Of a stretch of DNA of 64,000 nt, positions 27,986 through 36,531 are shown piece after piece (positions within the stretch are counted from its first letter, which is position 1; each line of letters opens with the position of its first letter). The DNA is from Acidobacteriota bacterium (GTDB lineage Bacteria; Acidobacteriota; Terriglobia; Terriglobales; SCQP01), in assembly GCA_021789895.1 (NCBI GenBank), contig JAJYIU010000020.1, positions 1-64,000 on the forward strand, given 5' to 3'. A model generated the notes under the pieces. It worked only from the letters and a program-made list of their open reading frames with translations, made no database searches and was not told the origin of the DNA. The position numbers and the translations under genes were made by a program.

Positions 27986-29095
27986 TCAGGCGACTTCGCA
28001 GAAGACTTTGATCTGGTCGGGGGCGTTGGATTCCATCAGCGTCTTAAACAGATCCTGAAAGCGGCCCAGGCCGGCGACGGGGTGGGTCAGCATACGCTCC
28101 AGCCAGCCGGGATAGAGGGCTTCGGCGAGGACCATGTCGGAGACGCCGCGCACGAAATCGTCACGGCTGGCATTGACTGAGCCCAGCAGCAGCTTGTTGC
28201 CGAGCACAAACTCCAGGTTGATCTGATCGGAGTTGACGGTGGTGGTGCGGGCGCCGCCGGTGACGCTAGTCCAGACCAGGACGCCATTCTTCGCCAGCGC
28301 CTGCATGGCGTCAAAAGCCATGGGCGAATAGCCGGTGGCCTCGAGCATGAGATCGAAGGGGCCATATTTTTTGGCGGCATCGGCCAGAGTCACTTCCCGG
28401 CTGGAAAGATAGACCGCGCCGAGGTCCGCCAGCAGGCGCGCCTGGAGCGACGGCCCGGTGGTCAGGCCGAAGGTGACCACCTCCAGGCCGCGCAGGCGGA
28501 GCGCCAGCGTAGCCAGCAGTCCGATGCTGCCGGCGCCGGTGACGGCGGCGCGGCGGGGGCGCCAGATGCGCATGCGGCGCTGGGCCTCAAAGGCCTGGGC
28601 AATGCCCTTCTGGACGATGGAAAACGGCTCCATCATCACTGCGGGGTTGCGGATTGCCGGCGGGATTTTCACCAGGTAATCGGCGGATTCGACGTAGGCT
28701 TCGGCGAGATAGCCGTGCAGCAGATTGATGCCGCGCTCGTAATAGATGCCGTCGGTGGTCATATCCTGGGAGCCAATCTGGTCATAGAGGCTATGGCCTG
28801 GACGGCGAACGGTAGCCACCACCAGATCGCCGGGGGCAAACTCCTTCACCTCGGGCCCGGCCTGCTCCACCTGGCCCAGGCTTTCATGGCCTTCGATCAG
28901 GTAATCGCTGCCGGCGGGCGGGGCGCCATAAAGCCCTAACTGCAGCTCTTTATCGGTGCCATCCACGCCGACGCGCAAGACTTTGACGCGGACGCCGCGC
29001 CCGCCGGGAACCGAATCCTGTTCCGGCAGCGGGGCATCCACCAGGCGGGCGCTATGAGGCTGGCGGGGAGTAATCGCGACAGCTTGCATGGACAT
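27986..29095 (-). CDS. Zinc-type glucose 1-dehydrogenase-like MDR
   Basis: A 369-residue medium-chain dehydrogenase resembling archaeal-type glucose dehydrogenases that oxidise glucose to gluconolactone with NAD(P). The Zn site region reads RVGVDGTDKELQLGLYG, with Asp45 in place of the usual Cys as in haloarchaeal GDH, then IEGHESLGQV (His70, Glu71). The Rossmann motif is AAVTGAGSIGLLATLAL. Late motifs INLEFVLGNKLLLGSVNASRDDF are also GDH-like. Substrate assignment is by resemblance only. It lies 56 bp downstream of the OtsA fusion on the same strand. Glucose from trehalose breakdown would be a logical substrate, but this is inference. Confidence 0.82.
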   Translation of the reverse strand: MSMQAVAITPRQPHSARLVDAPLPEQDSVPGGRGVRVKVLRVGVDGTDKELQLGLYGAPPAGSDYLIEGHESLGQVEQAGPEVKEFAPGDLVVATVRRPGHSLYDQIGSQDMTTDGIYYERGINLLHGYLAEAYVESADYLVKIPPAIRNPAVMMEPFSIVQKGIAQAFEAQRRMRIWRPRRAAVTGAGSIGLLATLALRLRGLEVVTFGLTTGPSLQARLLADLGAVYLSSREVTLADAAKKYGPFDLMLEATGYSPMAFDAMQALAKNGVLVWTSVTGGARTTTVNSDQINLEFVLGNKLLLGSVNASRDDFVRGVSDMVLAEALYPGWLERMLTHPVAGLGRFQDLFKTLMESNAPDQIKVFCEVA

Positions 29096-29151
29096 GACCT
29101 CTTTTCGGGAGCAATCAGGATGCCAGCGGAGGGCAATCCGCCGATCGACGG

Positions 29152-31449
29152 TCAGCTCGCATCGGCGCGAGATAAAGAAGCCGCCGGCTCGCTGCCGGCG
29201 GGGTGGGCCGCCGGCCGGAGCTCGGCCAGATCGGAGATCAGCGAGCCCGCCCAGCGGAACACATTGCGTTCGCGCACAATCCGGCGCAGGTTTTGCATGC
29301 GGGTGCGGCGCTCGTCCGGGTCCATTTCCAGCGCCTGCCGGAGCGCATCGGCGAGGCTTTCGGTATCGTAAGGGTTGACGATCAAGGCCTCCGGCAGCTC
29401 GCGGGCTGCGCCGGTGAAGCGGCTGAGAATCAGCATTCCCTGCTCATCGTCGCGGGCGGCGATGAATTCCTTGGCCACCAGGTTCATGCCGTCATGCAGC
29501 GCGGTGACCAGGCAGACGTCGGCATGCTTGTAGTAAGGCTCGATTTCGGCGCGGGAATGCTCGCGCAACAGCAAGACAATGGGGCGCCATTGCGAGGTCT
29601 GGAAACGGCGGTTGATGCGGGCGGCCTCGGCCTGCACTTCCTCGATCAGGTCGCGATAACGGCCGATGCGGGTGCGGCTGGGGGCGCCGATCTGTATGAA
29701 GGTGAATTGCTGGCGATAGACCGGATATTTTTCCAGGAAGCGTTCGATGGCCGCCAGCCGCTCGAGGATGCCCTTGGTGTAATCCAGGCGGTCCACACCC
29801 AGGCCGAGAAAGATGGAGTTGACGCCGAGGTTTTGGAACAGGGTGGCGCGCTCCACAGTGTCGCCGCGCTCATCCGTCGGCGCCGGCATCATCGGCTCGG
29901 GGAACTCCACGCTGATCGGATAAGGGCGCACCAGGGTGCGCTGGCCGCCGCGGTTGACGGCGGAGCGGTCCCAATCAATGCGCGATTCCAGGGCGGCATC
30001 CACCGTCTCGAGAAAATAATTGCAGTGCGAGCGGATATGGAAGCCGATCAGGTCGGCGCCAAGCAGCCCATCGAGCAGTTCGCGTTGCCAGGGGCAAATG
30101 CCAAACGCCTGCGGGTTGGGCCAGGGGATATGCCAGAAGATGGCGACGCGGGCATCGGGACGATGCTGCTTGATCAGCCGCGGCAGCAGGGCGAAGTGAT
30201 AATCCTGCACCAGGACGCAGGGGGCCTCGGCGCCGGCCATTTCCTGCAGGGCGACGCGGGCGAATTTGCGGTTGACCTCCTGGTAGTGTTCCCAATCGGC
30301 GCCGCGGAACAAAGGCCGGGCATGGGCGATATGGCACAGCGGCCAGAGCCCTTCGTTGGCGAAACCGAAATAATAGCCTTCGTTTTCCTCGCCGCTGAGC
30401 CAGACCCGGCGCAAGGTGTAATGGGGGTCGTCGGGAGGGACGCGCAGCCGGTCCCAGGCGTCAACGGTCTGGCGGTCGGCGCTGCCGGTGCCCTGGGCGA
30501 TCCAAGTGCCGTCGCAGGCGCGCAGAATCGGCTCCAGGGCAGTCACCAGACCGCTGGCCGGCACGGAAACGGCGATGCCCCGGCCGGTGGCGGAGTGTAT
30601 ATATGGCTCGCGGTTGGAGATGACAAACAGGCGGCTGTCTTCAAGGCAGGTCTGCACATGGACGCGGAGGCGCTCGGCTGTCCAGAGCGAGAGCCCGGAG
30701 GCGCGCAACCGGGCTTCCAGGCTGGCGGCGGCGCGGGCCTCGTGCAGGGTTTGCGCCAGGCGCGCGGCTTCTTCCGCCAGCGGGCGCAGGGGATCGCCCA
30801 CCGGCGAAGGCGGCGGGCGGGGAGCGAGCGGTCGCTTGCGCAGCTCGCGCATCCAGTGCGCGGTCCGCGCCAGCGGGCGGATGAAATAGACGCGGTAAAC
30901 GGCCCAGGCCAGCAGCAGCACCAGCGGGATCACCACCAGCACCATCCAGAACGCGGAATGCCAGGTATGCAGAATATCGGCCTGGATATAGCTGGCGTCA
31001 TAAACCATCGCCAGCGCGCCGGTCACCGAGGCGCCGTGGTGCAGCGGCACGGCGAAGAGGTATATGGATTGGCCATCGAGGCTGAGGAATTGGCCGCGGC
31101 CGCCATTTTCCGCGGTGGCCTGCACCACCGCGGCCGGCAAGCGCGCCAGCCGGGGCTCCAGCCAGGAGGTGACGGCGAGATGGTTGCCCTGATCGTCGTA
31201 AACCGCGAGACCCAGCAGGTCTTCCCGGTTCCCCAGCCGCTGAATCTCCTCCGACAGGGCCGGCTGCCGTTGCGGCAACATCAGCGGATCTAAGCGGTCT
31301 TGAAAGTAACCGGCGAGGCCTTCGGCGCGGCGCTGCAATTCACGGCCGAGTCCTCGGCGCTGGGTGCGAACCTCCACCAGGGTCAACAGGAAGATGGAGG
31401 CCGCGGTCGAGAAGATCAGCAGCAGGATCCAATGCAGCCGAATCCTCAT
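29152..31449 (-). CDS. Membrane-anchored HAMP-linked trehalose-6-phosphate synthase (OtsA fusion)
   Basis: 765 residues with two parts. Residues 1-240 look like a sensor: TM1 ([21 protein letters not shown]), a periplasmic domain (about 35-155) with a PAS/Cache-like strand [21 protein letters not shown]2 ([23 protein letters not shown]) and a HAMP-like linker starting [18 protein letters not shown]. From about residue 272 a complete OtsA (GT20) domain follows: [12 protein letters not shown], the [14 protein letters not shown] motif, [29 protein letters not shown] and [12 protein letters not shown]. OtsA makes trehalose-6-phosphate from a nucleotide-glucose and glucose-6-phosphate. No otsB phosphatase is present nearby. 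It is tightly placed (18 bp) after polA on the same strand. Confidence 0.92.
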   Translation of the reverse strand: MRIRLHWILLLIFSTAASIFLLTLVEVRTQRRGLGRELQRRAEGLAGYFQDRLDPLMLPQRQPALSEEIQRLGNREDLLGLAVYDDQGNHLAVTSWLEPRLARLPAAVVQATAENGGRGQFLSLDGQSIYLFAVPLHHGASVTGALAMVYDASYIQADILHTWHSAFWMVLVVIPLVLLLAWAVYRVYFIRPLARTAHWMRELRKRPLAPRPPPSPVGDPLRPLAEEAARLAQTLHEARAAASLEARLRASGLSLWTAERLRVHVQTCLEDSRLFVISNREPYIHSATGRGIAVSVPASGLVTALEPILRACDGTWIAQGTGSADRQTVDAWDRLRVPPDDPHYTLRRVWLSGEENEGYYFGFANEGLWPLCHIAHARPLFRGADWEHYQEVNRKFARVALQEMAGAEAPCVLVQDYHFALLPRLIKQHRPDARVAIFWHIPWPNPQAFGICPWQRELLDGLLGADLIGFHIRSHCNYFLETVDAALESRIDWDRSAVNRGGQRTLVRPYPISVEFPEPMMPAPTDERGDTVERATLFQNLGVNSIFLGLGVDRLDYTKGILERLAAIERFLEKYPVYRQQFTFIQIGAPSRTRIGRYRDLIEEVQAEAARINRRFQTSQWRPIVLLLREHSRAEIEPYYKHADVCLVTALHDGMNLVAKEFIAARDDEQGMLILSRFTGAARELPEALIVNPYDTESLADALRQALEMDPDERRTRMQNLRRIVRERNVFRWAGSLISDLAELRPAAHPAGSEPAASLSRADAS

Positions 31450-31467
31450 GCTTTATTTTACTCTGCC

Positions 31468-34092
31468 CTAATTCAGATCGCGCCAATTCGGTCCGGTGCC
31501 CGACTCCGCCACCAGGGGAACGCTCAGCTCCGCCGCGGTTTCCATTTCGCTGCGCACCAGTTCGGCCAGCGCGGGGGCGTCCGCGGCGGGTGCTTCCAGC
31601 ACCAGCTCATCATGCACCTGCAACAGCAAGCGGGCGGAAGCGCCGGCGAGGCGGGCCTGGACGCGCACCATCGCCAGCCGCATCAGATCGGCCGCCGTGC
31701 CCTGCAAGGGGCTGTTGATGGCGGTGCGTTCGGCAAAGCCGCGCTGCGCAGGGTTGCGGCTGTTCAAGTCGGGAATCGGACGCAGGCGTCCCCACAGGGT
31801 GCGCACGCTGCCGGTCTCGCGGGCGGCGCTCAACTGCTGGTCAATGTAGCGGCGGATGCCGGCATAGCGCTCGAAGTAGCGGCGGATGAAATCCGCCGCT
31901 TCCGCCTGCGGTATGCCCAACTGGCGCGCCAGGCCGAAGGCGGAGAGGCCGTAGACGATGCCAAAGTTCACGGCTTTGGCGCGGCGCCGCTGGTCTTCAT
32001 CAATCCGATCGGGCGCGATGCCGAACACTTCGGCGGCGGTGAGGCGGTGAATGTCGCCGCCGGATTGATAGGCGGCGAGGAGCAGCGGATCCTGGCTGAA
32101 ATGCGCCAGCAGGCGGAGCTCGATCTGGGAATAATCGGCGACTACCAGCAGATTGCCGGGAGCGGCGCAGAAGGCGGAGCGGATTTGGCGGCCCAAGCGG
32201 CTGCGAATCGGGATATTTTGCAGGTTGGGATTGCTGGAAGAAAGCCGTCCGGTGGCCGTTCCGATCTGCGAAAAACTGGTATGCAAGCGGCCGGTGGGGG
32301 CCACCAGCGGGGGCAAGGCATCCACGTAGGTGGACTGCAATTTCGCGAGCTGGCGGAATTCCAGCACCTTGGCCGCAATCGGATAATCGGGGGCCAGTTC
32401 TTCGAGCACGTCCCCCGCGGTAGAAAGCGACTTGGTTTTACCGCGGCGGGCGGGGGCCGGCAGGCCCAGCTTTTCAAACAAGATTTCGCCCAACTGGCGG
32501 GGGGAATGGAGATTGAAGCGGGCGCCGGCGAGCGCATAGATTTCCAGTTCCAAGGCCTGGCATTGCCGGCTCAGCTCGCTCGAGAGTGAGCGCAGGGCGG
32601 CGAGATCCACGCCCACGCCGGCGATTTCCATGGCTTCGAGCACCGGCGCCAGGGGCAGATCGAGATCGCCATAGACCGGCCAGAGGCGGGCGGCTTCGAC
32701 TTGCGCGCGCAGCGCCGGCGCGAGGCGCGCCAGGGCGCAGGCGGCCGCGGCGGCATCGGATTCCCAGGCCATTTCCAAGCGCGCGCGCGCCAGCGATTCC
32801 AGATCGTAGCGGCCGCGGGTAGGATCGAGCAAATAGGCCAGCAGTTGCGCATCGAGCAGGCGATCGGCGGCATGCGGCGGCAGGGGCTGGCGCCAGCTAC
32901 GCAACTGCCGGCGGAGCCGGCGGCAATCGTGGGTCAACCAGGCGCGGGCGGGGTGCGAGAGTTCCGCGGCCAGAGCGGGCAACAACTCCGGGCCGACCAG
33001 GCCGGCTTCGTTTTCCGTGGCCAGGCCCAGGCCGGCGACCCCGGGCAGCGGCGAAACGTCCGATTCGGCGGCAAACAGCGCCAGCGGGCGGGCGCCGTGC
33101 TCGCGCAGCCAACCCGTCAAATCCGCCGCCGTGGCCCAAGCCAGCCGGCGCCAGGGCGCGGCGACGGCGGCCGGCGGCGCCATCCCCGCTGCGGGGGGCG
33201 GCAAATCCTTCAGCAAAGTGTGGAATTCCAGCTCGGTAAAGAGCGCGCGGCAAGCATCCACGTCGGGTTCGGCGACTCGCAGCGCTGCAAGATCAAGGCG
33301 GATCGGCGCGGCGGTGTCGATGGCCGCCAATTGGCGGCTGAGCAGGATCTGGTCGCGATAGTTTTGCAGCGCTTCGCGGTACGATTTACGCTCGACCTCC
33401 GCGGCGCGCTGCAAAAGCGCATCCAGGGCGCCAAAGCGCGAGATCAGATCGCGCGCGCCTTTCTCGCCGATGCCGGGAGCGCCGGGAATATTGTCCACCG
33501 CATCGCCGCGCAGGGCCATCAGATCCACGACCTGATCGGGGCGGACGCCCAACAGGTTCTGCACTTCGGCGGTATCGCAGAGCAGGTCGCCGCGGGTAGG
33601 GTTGAGCACACAGATGCAGTCATTCACCAACTGCAGCATGTCTTTATCGCTGGAGACGATCACCACCGACAAGCGGCGTTCCGCCGCCTGGCGGGAGAGG
33701 GAGCCGATGAGGTCGTCGGCTTCGAAGCCGGACATTTCCAGGATCGGCAGACGCAGCGCTTCAGCCGCGCGGCGCACATAGGGAAGCTGCGCCGCCAGTT
33801 CTTCCGGCATGGCCGGGCGGTGGGCTTTATAGGCGGTGTAAGCCTGCTCGCGGAAGGTGGGGCCGGGAGCGTCCATCACCACGGCCAGATGGGGCGGTTG
33901 CGCCTGCTTCAGCAGCTTGCGCACCATGTTGAGGAAGCCCAGGGTGGCGTGGGTCGGCAGGCCGCGGGTATTGGTCATGCGCGGCAGGGCATGGAAGGCG
34001 CGGAAGACGTAGCCCATGGCATCCACCAGGTACAAGTCGGCGGAGGGCCAGGAGCGCCGGGCGGGGGCCGAGGATGGGGCGGCGTCAGGCAA
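31468..34092 (-). CDS. polA: DNA polymerase I
   Basis: 874 residues. The 5' nuclease domain (about 18-290) has LYLVDAMGYVFRAFHAL, GFEADDLIGSLS, VVIVSSDKDMLQLV and GDAVDNIPGAPGIGEKGA. The polymerase domain has motif A DYSQIELRLLAHFS, motif B RRRAKAVNFGIVYGLSAFGLA and motif C LLQVHDELVLE. The middle 3'-5' exonuclease-like domain lacks the DxE and other acidic motifs (for example LALFAAESDVSPLP), so proofreading is probably absent. The start codon appears to be TTG at 34092; no ATG or GTG is available before the conserved N-terminus. The upstream NTF2-like gene ends 13 bp before it. Confidence 0.95.
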   Translation of the reverse strand: MPDAAPSSAPARRSWPSADLYLVDAMGYVFRAFHALPRMTNTRGLPTHATLGFLNMVRKLLKQAQPPHLAVVMDAPGPTFREQAYTAYKAHRPAMPEELAAQLPYVRRAAEALRLPILEMSGFEADDLIGSLSRQAAERRLSVVIVSSDKDMLQLVNDCICVLNPTRGDLLCDTAEVQNLLGVRPDQVVDLMALRGDAVDNIPGAPGIGEKGARDLISRFGALDALLQRAAEVERKSYREALQNYRDQILLSRQLAAIDTAAPIRLDLAALRVAEPDVDACRALFTELEFHTLLKDLPPPAAGMAPPAAVAAPWRRLAWATAADLTGWLREHGARPLALFAAESDVSPLPGVAGLGLATENEAGLVGPELLPALAAELSHPARAWLTHDCRRLRRQLRSWRQPLPPHAADRLLDAQLLAYLLDPTRGRYDLESLARARLEMAWESDAAAAACALARLAPALRAQVEAARLWPVYGDLDLPLAPVLEAMEIAGVGVDLAALRSLSSELSRQCQALELEIYALAGARFNLHSPRQLGEILFEKLGLPAPARRGKTKSLSTAGDVLEELAPDYPIAAKVLEFRQLAKLQSTYVDALPPLVAPTGRLHTSFSQIGTATGRLSSSNPNLQNIPIRSRLGRQIRSAFCAAPGNLLVVADYSQIELRLLAHFSQDPLLLAAYQSGGDIHRLTAAEVFGIAPDRIDEDQRRRAKAVNFGIVYGLSAFGLARQLGIPQAEAADFIRRYFERYAGIRRYIDQQLSAARETGSVRTLWGRLRPIPDLNSRNPAQRGFAERTAINSPLQGTAADLMRLAMVRVQARLAGASARLLLQVHDELVLEAPAADAPALAELVRSEMETAAELSVPLVAESGTGPNWRDLN

Positions 34093-34104
34093 GGACGGAG
34101 AGGA

Positions 34105-34524
34105 TCATTGCAGCCAGCGGCCGGGGCTGGCCGCCAGCGGCGCGGCGTGATGCAGCACCAGGCGCCAGCGTCCCTGGCGCTTCCAGAACAGATTGGCGAC
34201 CCGCAGCCAGTTCTGGCGGCAGTGGATATCAACCACGCGCTGCATCCGCTCGCGGCAGTTGAGCCAGGCGCGATCGCCTTCGATCTGCACCGTCACCCGA
34301 TCCACGGAGACGCTCAATTCGCGCGTGCAGTCGAACAGGGCCTGCCATCCGCGCCGGATCGAGCTCCAGCCGTACAGCAAGGGCCAGCCGGGCAGCAGGC
34401 AGCGGCAGGCCTCCGAGGGCAGCCAGATATCGTCTAAATCCGGTAGACTTTGGGCGGCGACAGCCTGGTAGTAGTGGAGATTGGCTTCTTCGACGAACTC
34501 CACTTCCGCGGTGCAGGAGCGCAT
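34105..34524 (-). CDS. NTF2/SnoaL-like small protein
   Basis: About 139 residues from the ATG at 34524; an upstream in-frame ATG exists at 34548. The pattern fits the DUF4440/SnoaL-like cone fold: EFVEEANLHYYQAVAAQSLPDLDDIWLPSEACRCLLPGWPLLYGWSSIRRGW, then WQALFDCTRELSVSVDRVTVQIEGDRAWLNCRE, and a last strand WKRQGRWRLVLHHAAPL. Proteins of this fold may be enzymes, sensors or stress proteins; nothing specific can be read. It sits 13 bp upstream of polA and is probably co-transcribed with it. Confidence 0.72.
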   Translation of the reverse strand: MRSCTAEVEFVEEANLHYYQAVAAQSLPDLDDIWLPSEACRCLLPGWPLLYGWSSIRRGWQALFDCTRELSVSVDRVTVQIEGDRAWLNCRERMQRVVDIHCRQNWLRVANLFWKRQGRWRLVLHHAAPLAASPGRWLQ

Positions 34525-34569
34525 GCCTGCATGATGCCACGGTTTCAATTGTGAATGTCCGCCGGGGGG

Positions 34570-34812
34570 CTATTTCTCGGTGGATTTTTTAGCGGCGCGT
34601 TCCTTGGCCCAACGCTTCCGCGCGGCATCGGCGATCCGCTGCCGGCCTTCGGGAGAAAGCCGGTAAAGACTGCGGCCCATTTTTGGCGGCCGCCCCCGCT
34701 TCCTTCCCCGCCCCGCGCCCGGGCTCGACAAACTACGCAAACTACGAATGACAACTTCCAGACGCGCGCGCTCGTCCTCCAGCTCGCGTATGGCTCGCGA
34801 TAGAGAGTTCAT
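34570..34812 (-). CDS. Small basic protein with coiled coil and AT-hook-like motif
   Basis: 80 residues. A short N-terminal helix with heptad character (LSRAIRELEDERARLEVVIRSLRSL) is followed by GRGRKRGRPPKMGR, which contains the AT-hook core RGRPPK. Then comes a basic SPEGRQRIADAARKRWAKERAAKK helix, a motif often seen at the end of small acidobacterial and proteobacterial DNA-binding proteins. The net charge is strongly positive, so it may be a nucleoid-associated or regulatory protein. It lies between dnaB and the NTF2-like gene. Longer starts exist up to 34959, but the ATG at 34812 begins the recognisable helix. Confidence 0.65.
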   Translation of the reverse strand: MNSLSRAIRELEDERARLEVVIRSLRSLSSPGAGRGRKRGRPPKMGRSLYRLSPEGRQRIADAARKRWAKERAAKKSTEK

Positions 34813-35003
34813 ATCGGCTCCGCCACAAAAAGTGAACATCCCCTGACTCGATTGTAAGTTATAAGTGGATTTTTCGCCAGATTCTTCTAAGTGCAAGGCC
34901 AGCGGCGATGACCTGCAATATTTTGCGAGCCGCCGGCGAGGGCCTCCGGCCGAGCCCACGCAAGGGCTATCTTACTCAGTCAGGACTACTTCGCGGCGCG
35001 AAC

Positions 35004-36371
35004 TCAGGCGGGAGCGTCTTCGGGGCCGTCTTCGATCATGGTTTCAAAGCGGGTGTATTGGCGGAGGAAAGCCAGGCGGATGCGGCCGGTGGGGCCGTTG
35101 CGCTGCTTGGCGATGATAATCTCGGCCTTGCCGCGCTCGTTTTCCTCCAGATCGCGGTTATACATCTCCTCGCGGTAGATGAAGGCGACCAGATCGGCAT
35201 CCTGCTCAATCGAGCCGGACTCGCGCAGGTCGCTGAGCAGCGGCTCACGGCTTTTGCCCGGCCGCTGTTCCGGGGCGCGGCTGAGCTGGGACAGCGCGAT
35301 CACCGGCACTTCCAGCTCCTTGGCCAGCGCTTTGAGGCCGCGCGAGATCTGAGAGATTTCCAGGTTGCGGTTTTCCGCCCGGCCGGTGGAGCTCATCAAC
35401 TGCAGATAATCGATGATGATCAGGTCCAGCGCGCCGCGCTCGGCTTTCAGGCGGCGGCACTTGGAGCGCAGCGTCAGCAGGTCGATGCCGGAAGTATCGT
35501 CAATGAAGATGGGCGCATTGGCGAGTTGTCCCATGGCGGAGGCCAGGGTTTTGCGTGTGGCTTTATCCATGTGGCCCATGCGCAGATGGTGGTTGTCCAC
35601 CCGCGCGACAGAACAGAGCAGGCGCAAGATCAGTTGCAAGTTGGCCATTTCCAGGCTGAAGAGGGCCACGGTTTTGCCCTGGCGCAGGGCCACGTTTTCG
35701 GCGATATTCATGGCGAAGGCGGTTTTGCCCATGGAGGGGCGGGCGGCCAGCACGATCAATTCGGCGGGCTGCAAGCCGGCGGTCATGTTGTCGAAATCGC
35801 TGTAGCCGGTGGGAAGGCCGGGAATGGCGCTACCCTGCATGTCCTCGAGCTTTTTCAGCAGCTTTGGCGCCAGATCGCCGACTCCGATCAGGTCGCCGCG
35901 GACGCGCGCGGTGGCGATCTCGAAGATCATCTTCTCCGCCTGGTCGAGCACTACCGCGCTTTCTTCGCTGCCGGCCAGGGCCATTTCGCTGATCGCCTGG
36001 GCGGCGCCAATCAATTGCCGCAGCAGGGAGCGGTCTTTGACGATGCGGGCGTAATGCTCGACATTGACGCTACGCGGCAGGCCCTCGGTGAGAGCAAACA
36101 GGAAGGCATGGCCGCCCACGGTCTCCAGATGACCGCTGCGCTCGAGCGCTTCGCCGACGGTGATGAAATCGATCGCCCGATTCGCCTGCGCCAACTCGCC
36201 CATGGCGGCGAAGATGCGACCATGAGAATCGAGATGAAAATCCGCCGGGTGGAGGATTGCGGCGGCATAGTGAAAGGCCACCTGATCGAGCAGGATCGCA
36301 CCCAGCACCGAACGCTCGGCCAGCAGATGCGCCGGCAATCCCTTGCGATCGAGCAGTTCCGCTACCGCCAT
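35004..36371 (-). CDS. dnaB: Replicative DNA helicase DnaB
   Basis: A 455-residue hexameric fork helicase of normal length. The N-terminal domain (LPAHLLAERSVLGAILLDQVAFHYAAAIL) binds primase. The RecA-like domain has GYSDFDNMTAGLQPAELIVLAARPSMGKTAFAMNIA (Walker A), VALFSLEMANLQLILRLL, LDLIIIDYLQLMSS (Walker B) and VPVIALSQLSRAPEQR, ending with DADLVAFIYREEMYN. No intein is seen. The upstream intergenic region (36372-36531) carries a strong inverted repeat with DnaA-box-like halves, listed separately. Confidence 0.97.
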   Translation of the reverse strand: MAVAELLDRKGLPAHLLAERSVLGAILLDQVAFHYAAAILHPADFHLDSHGRIFAAMGELAQANRAIDFITVGEALERSGHLETVGGHAFLFALTEGLPRSVNVEHYARIVKDRSLLRQLIGAAQAISEMALAGSEESAVVLDQAEKMIFEIATARVRGDLIGVGDLAPKLLKKLEDMQGSAIPGLPTGYSDFDNMTAGLQPAELIVLAARPSMGKTAFAMNIAENVALRQGKTVALFSLEMANLQLILRLLCSVARVDNHHLRMGHMDKATRKTLASAMGQLANAPIFIDDTSGIDLLTLRSKCRRLKAERGALDLIIIDYLQLMSSTGRAENRNLEISQISRGLKALAKELEVPVIALSQLSRAPEQRPGKSREPLLSDLRESGSIEQDADLVAFIYREEMYNRDLEENERGKAEIIIAKQRNGPTGRIRLAFLRQYTRFETMIEDGPEDAPA

Positions 36372-36472
36372 CGTGCTGCGCCCTCCTGCGGCGCTGGTCT
36401 ATCTTGCCGCAGACGGTCCGCGCGGCCGGGAAAAAAAATTTTCCGCGCGCTCTCGCCCCGCGATATTGGAAA

Positions 36473-36508
36473 TTTCCACAGCCCCGGCTGTGCAAAAAGC
36501 TGTGGAAA
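36473..36508. repeat. 10-bp inverted repeat with DnaA-box-like halves, upstream of dnaB
   Basis: TTTCCACAGC (36473-36482) and GCTGTGGAAA (36499-36508) are perfect inverted copies separated by 16 bases. Read outward, the right copy gives TTTTCCACA, one mismatch from the DnaA box TTATCCACA. An AT-rich A8TTTT run lies nearby at 36431-36442. It could be a DnaA-regulated dnaB promoter, an origin element, or a hairpin ending the upstream minus-strand transcript. Confidence 0.6.
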
Positions 36509-36531
36509 ACACCGCGGGGGGGCCGGCGCCG

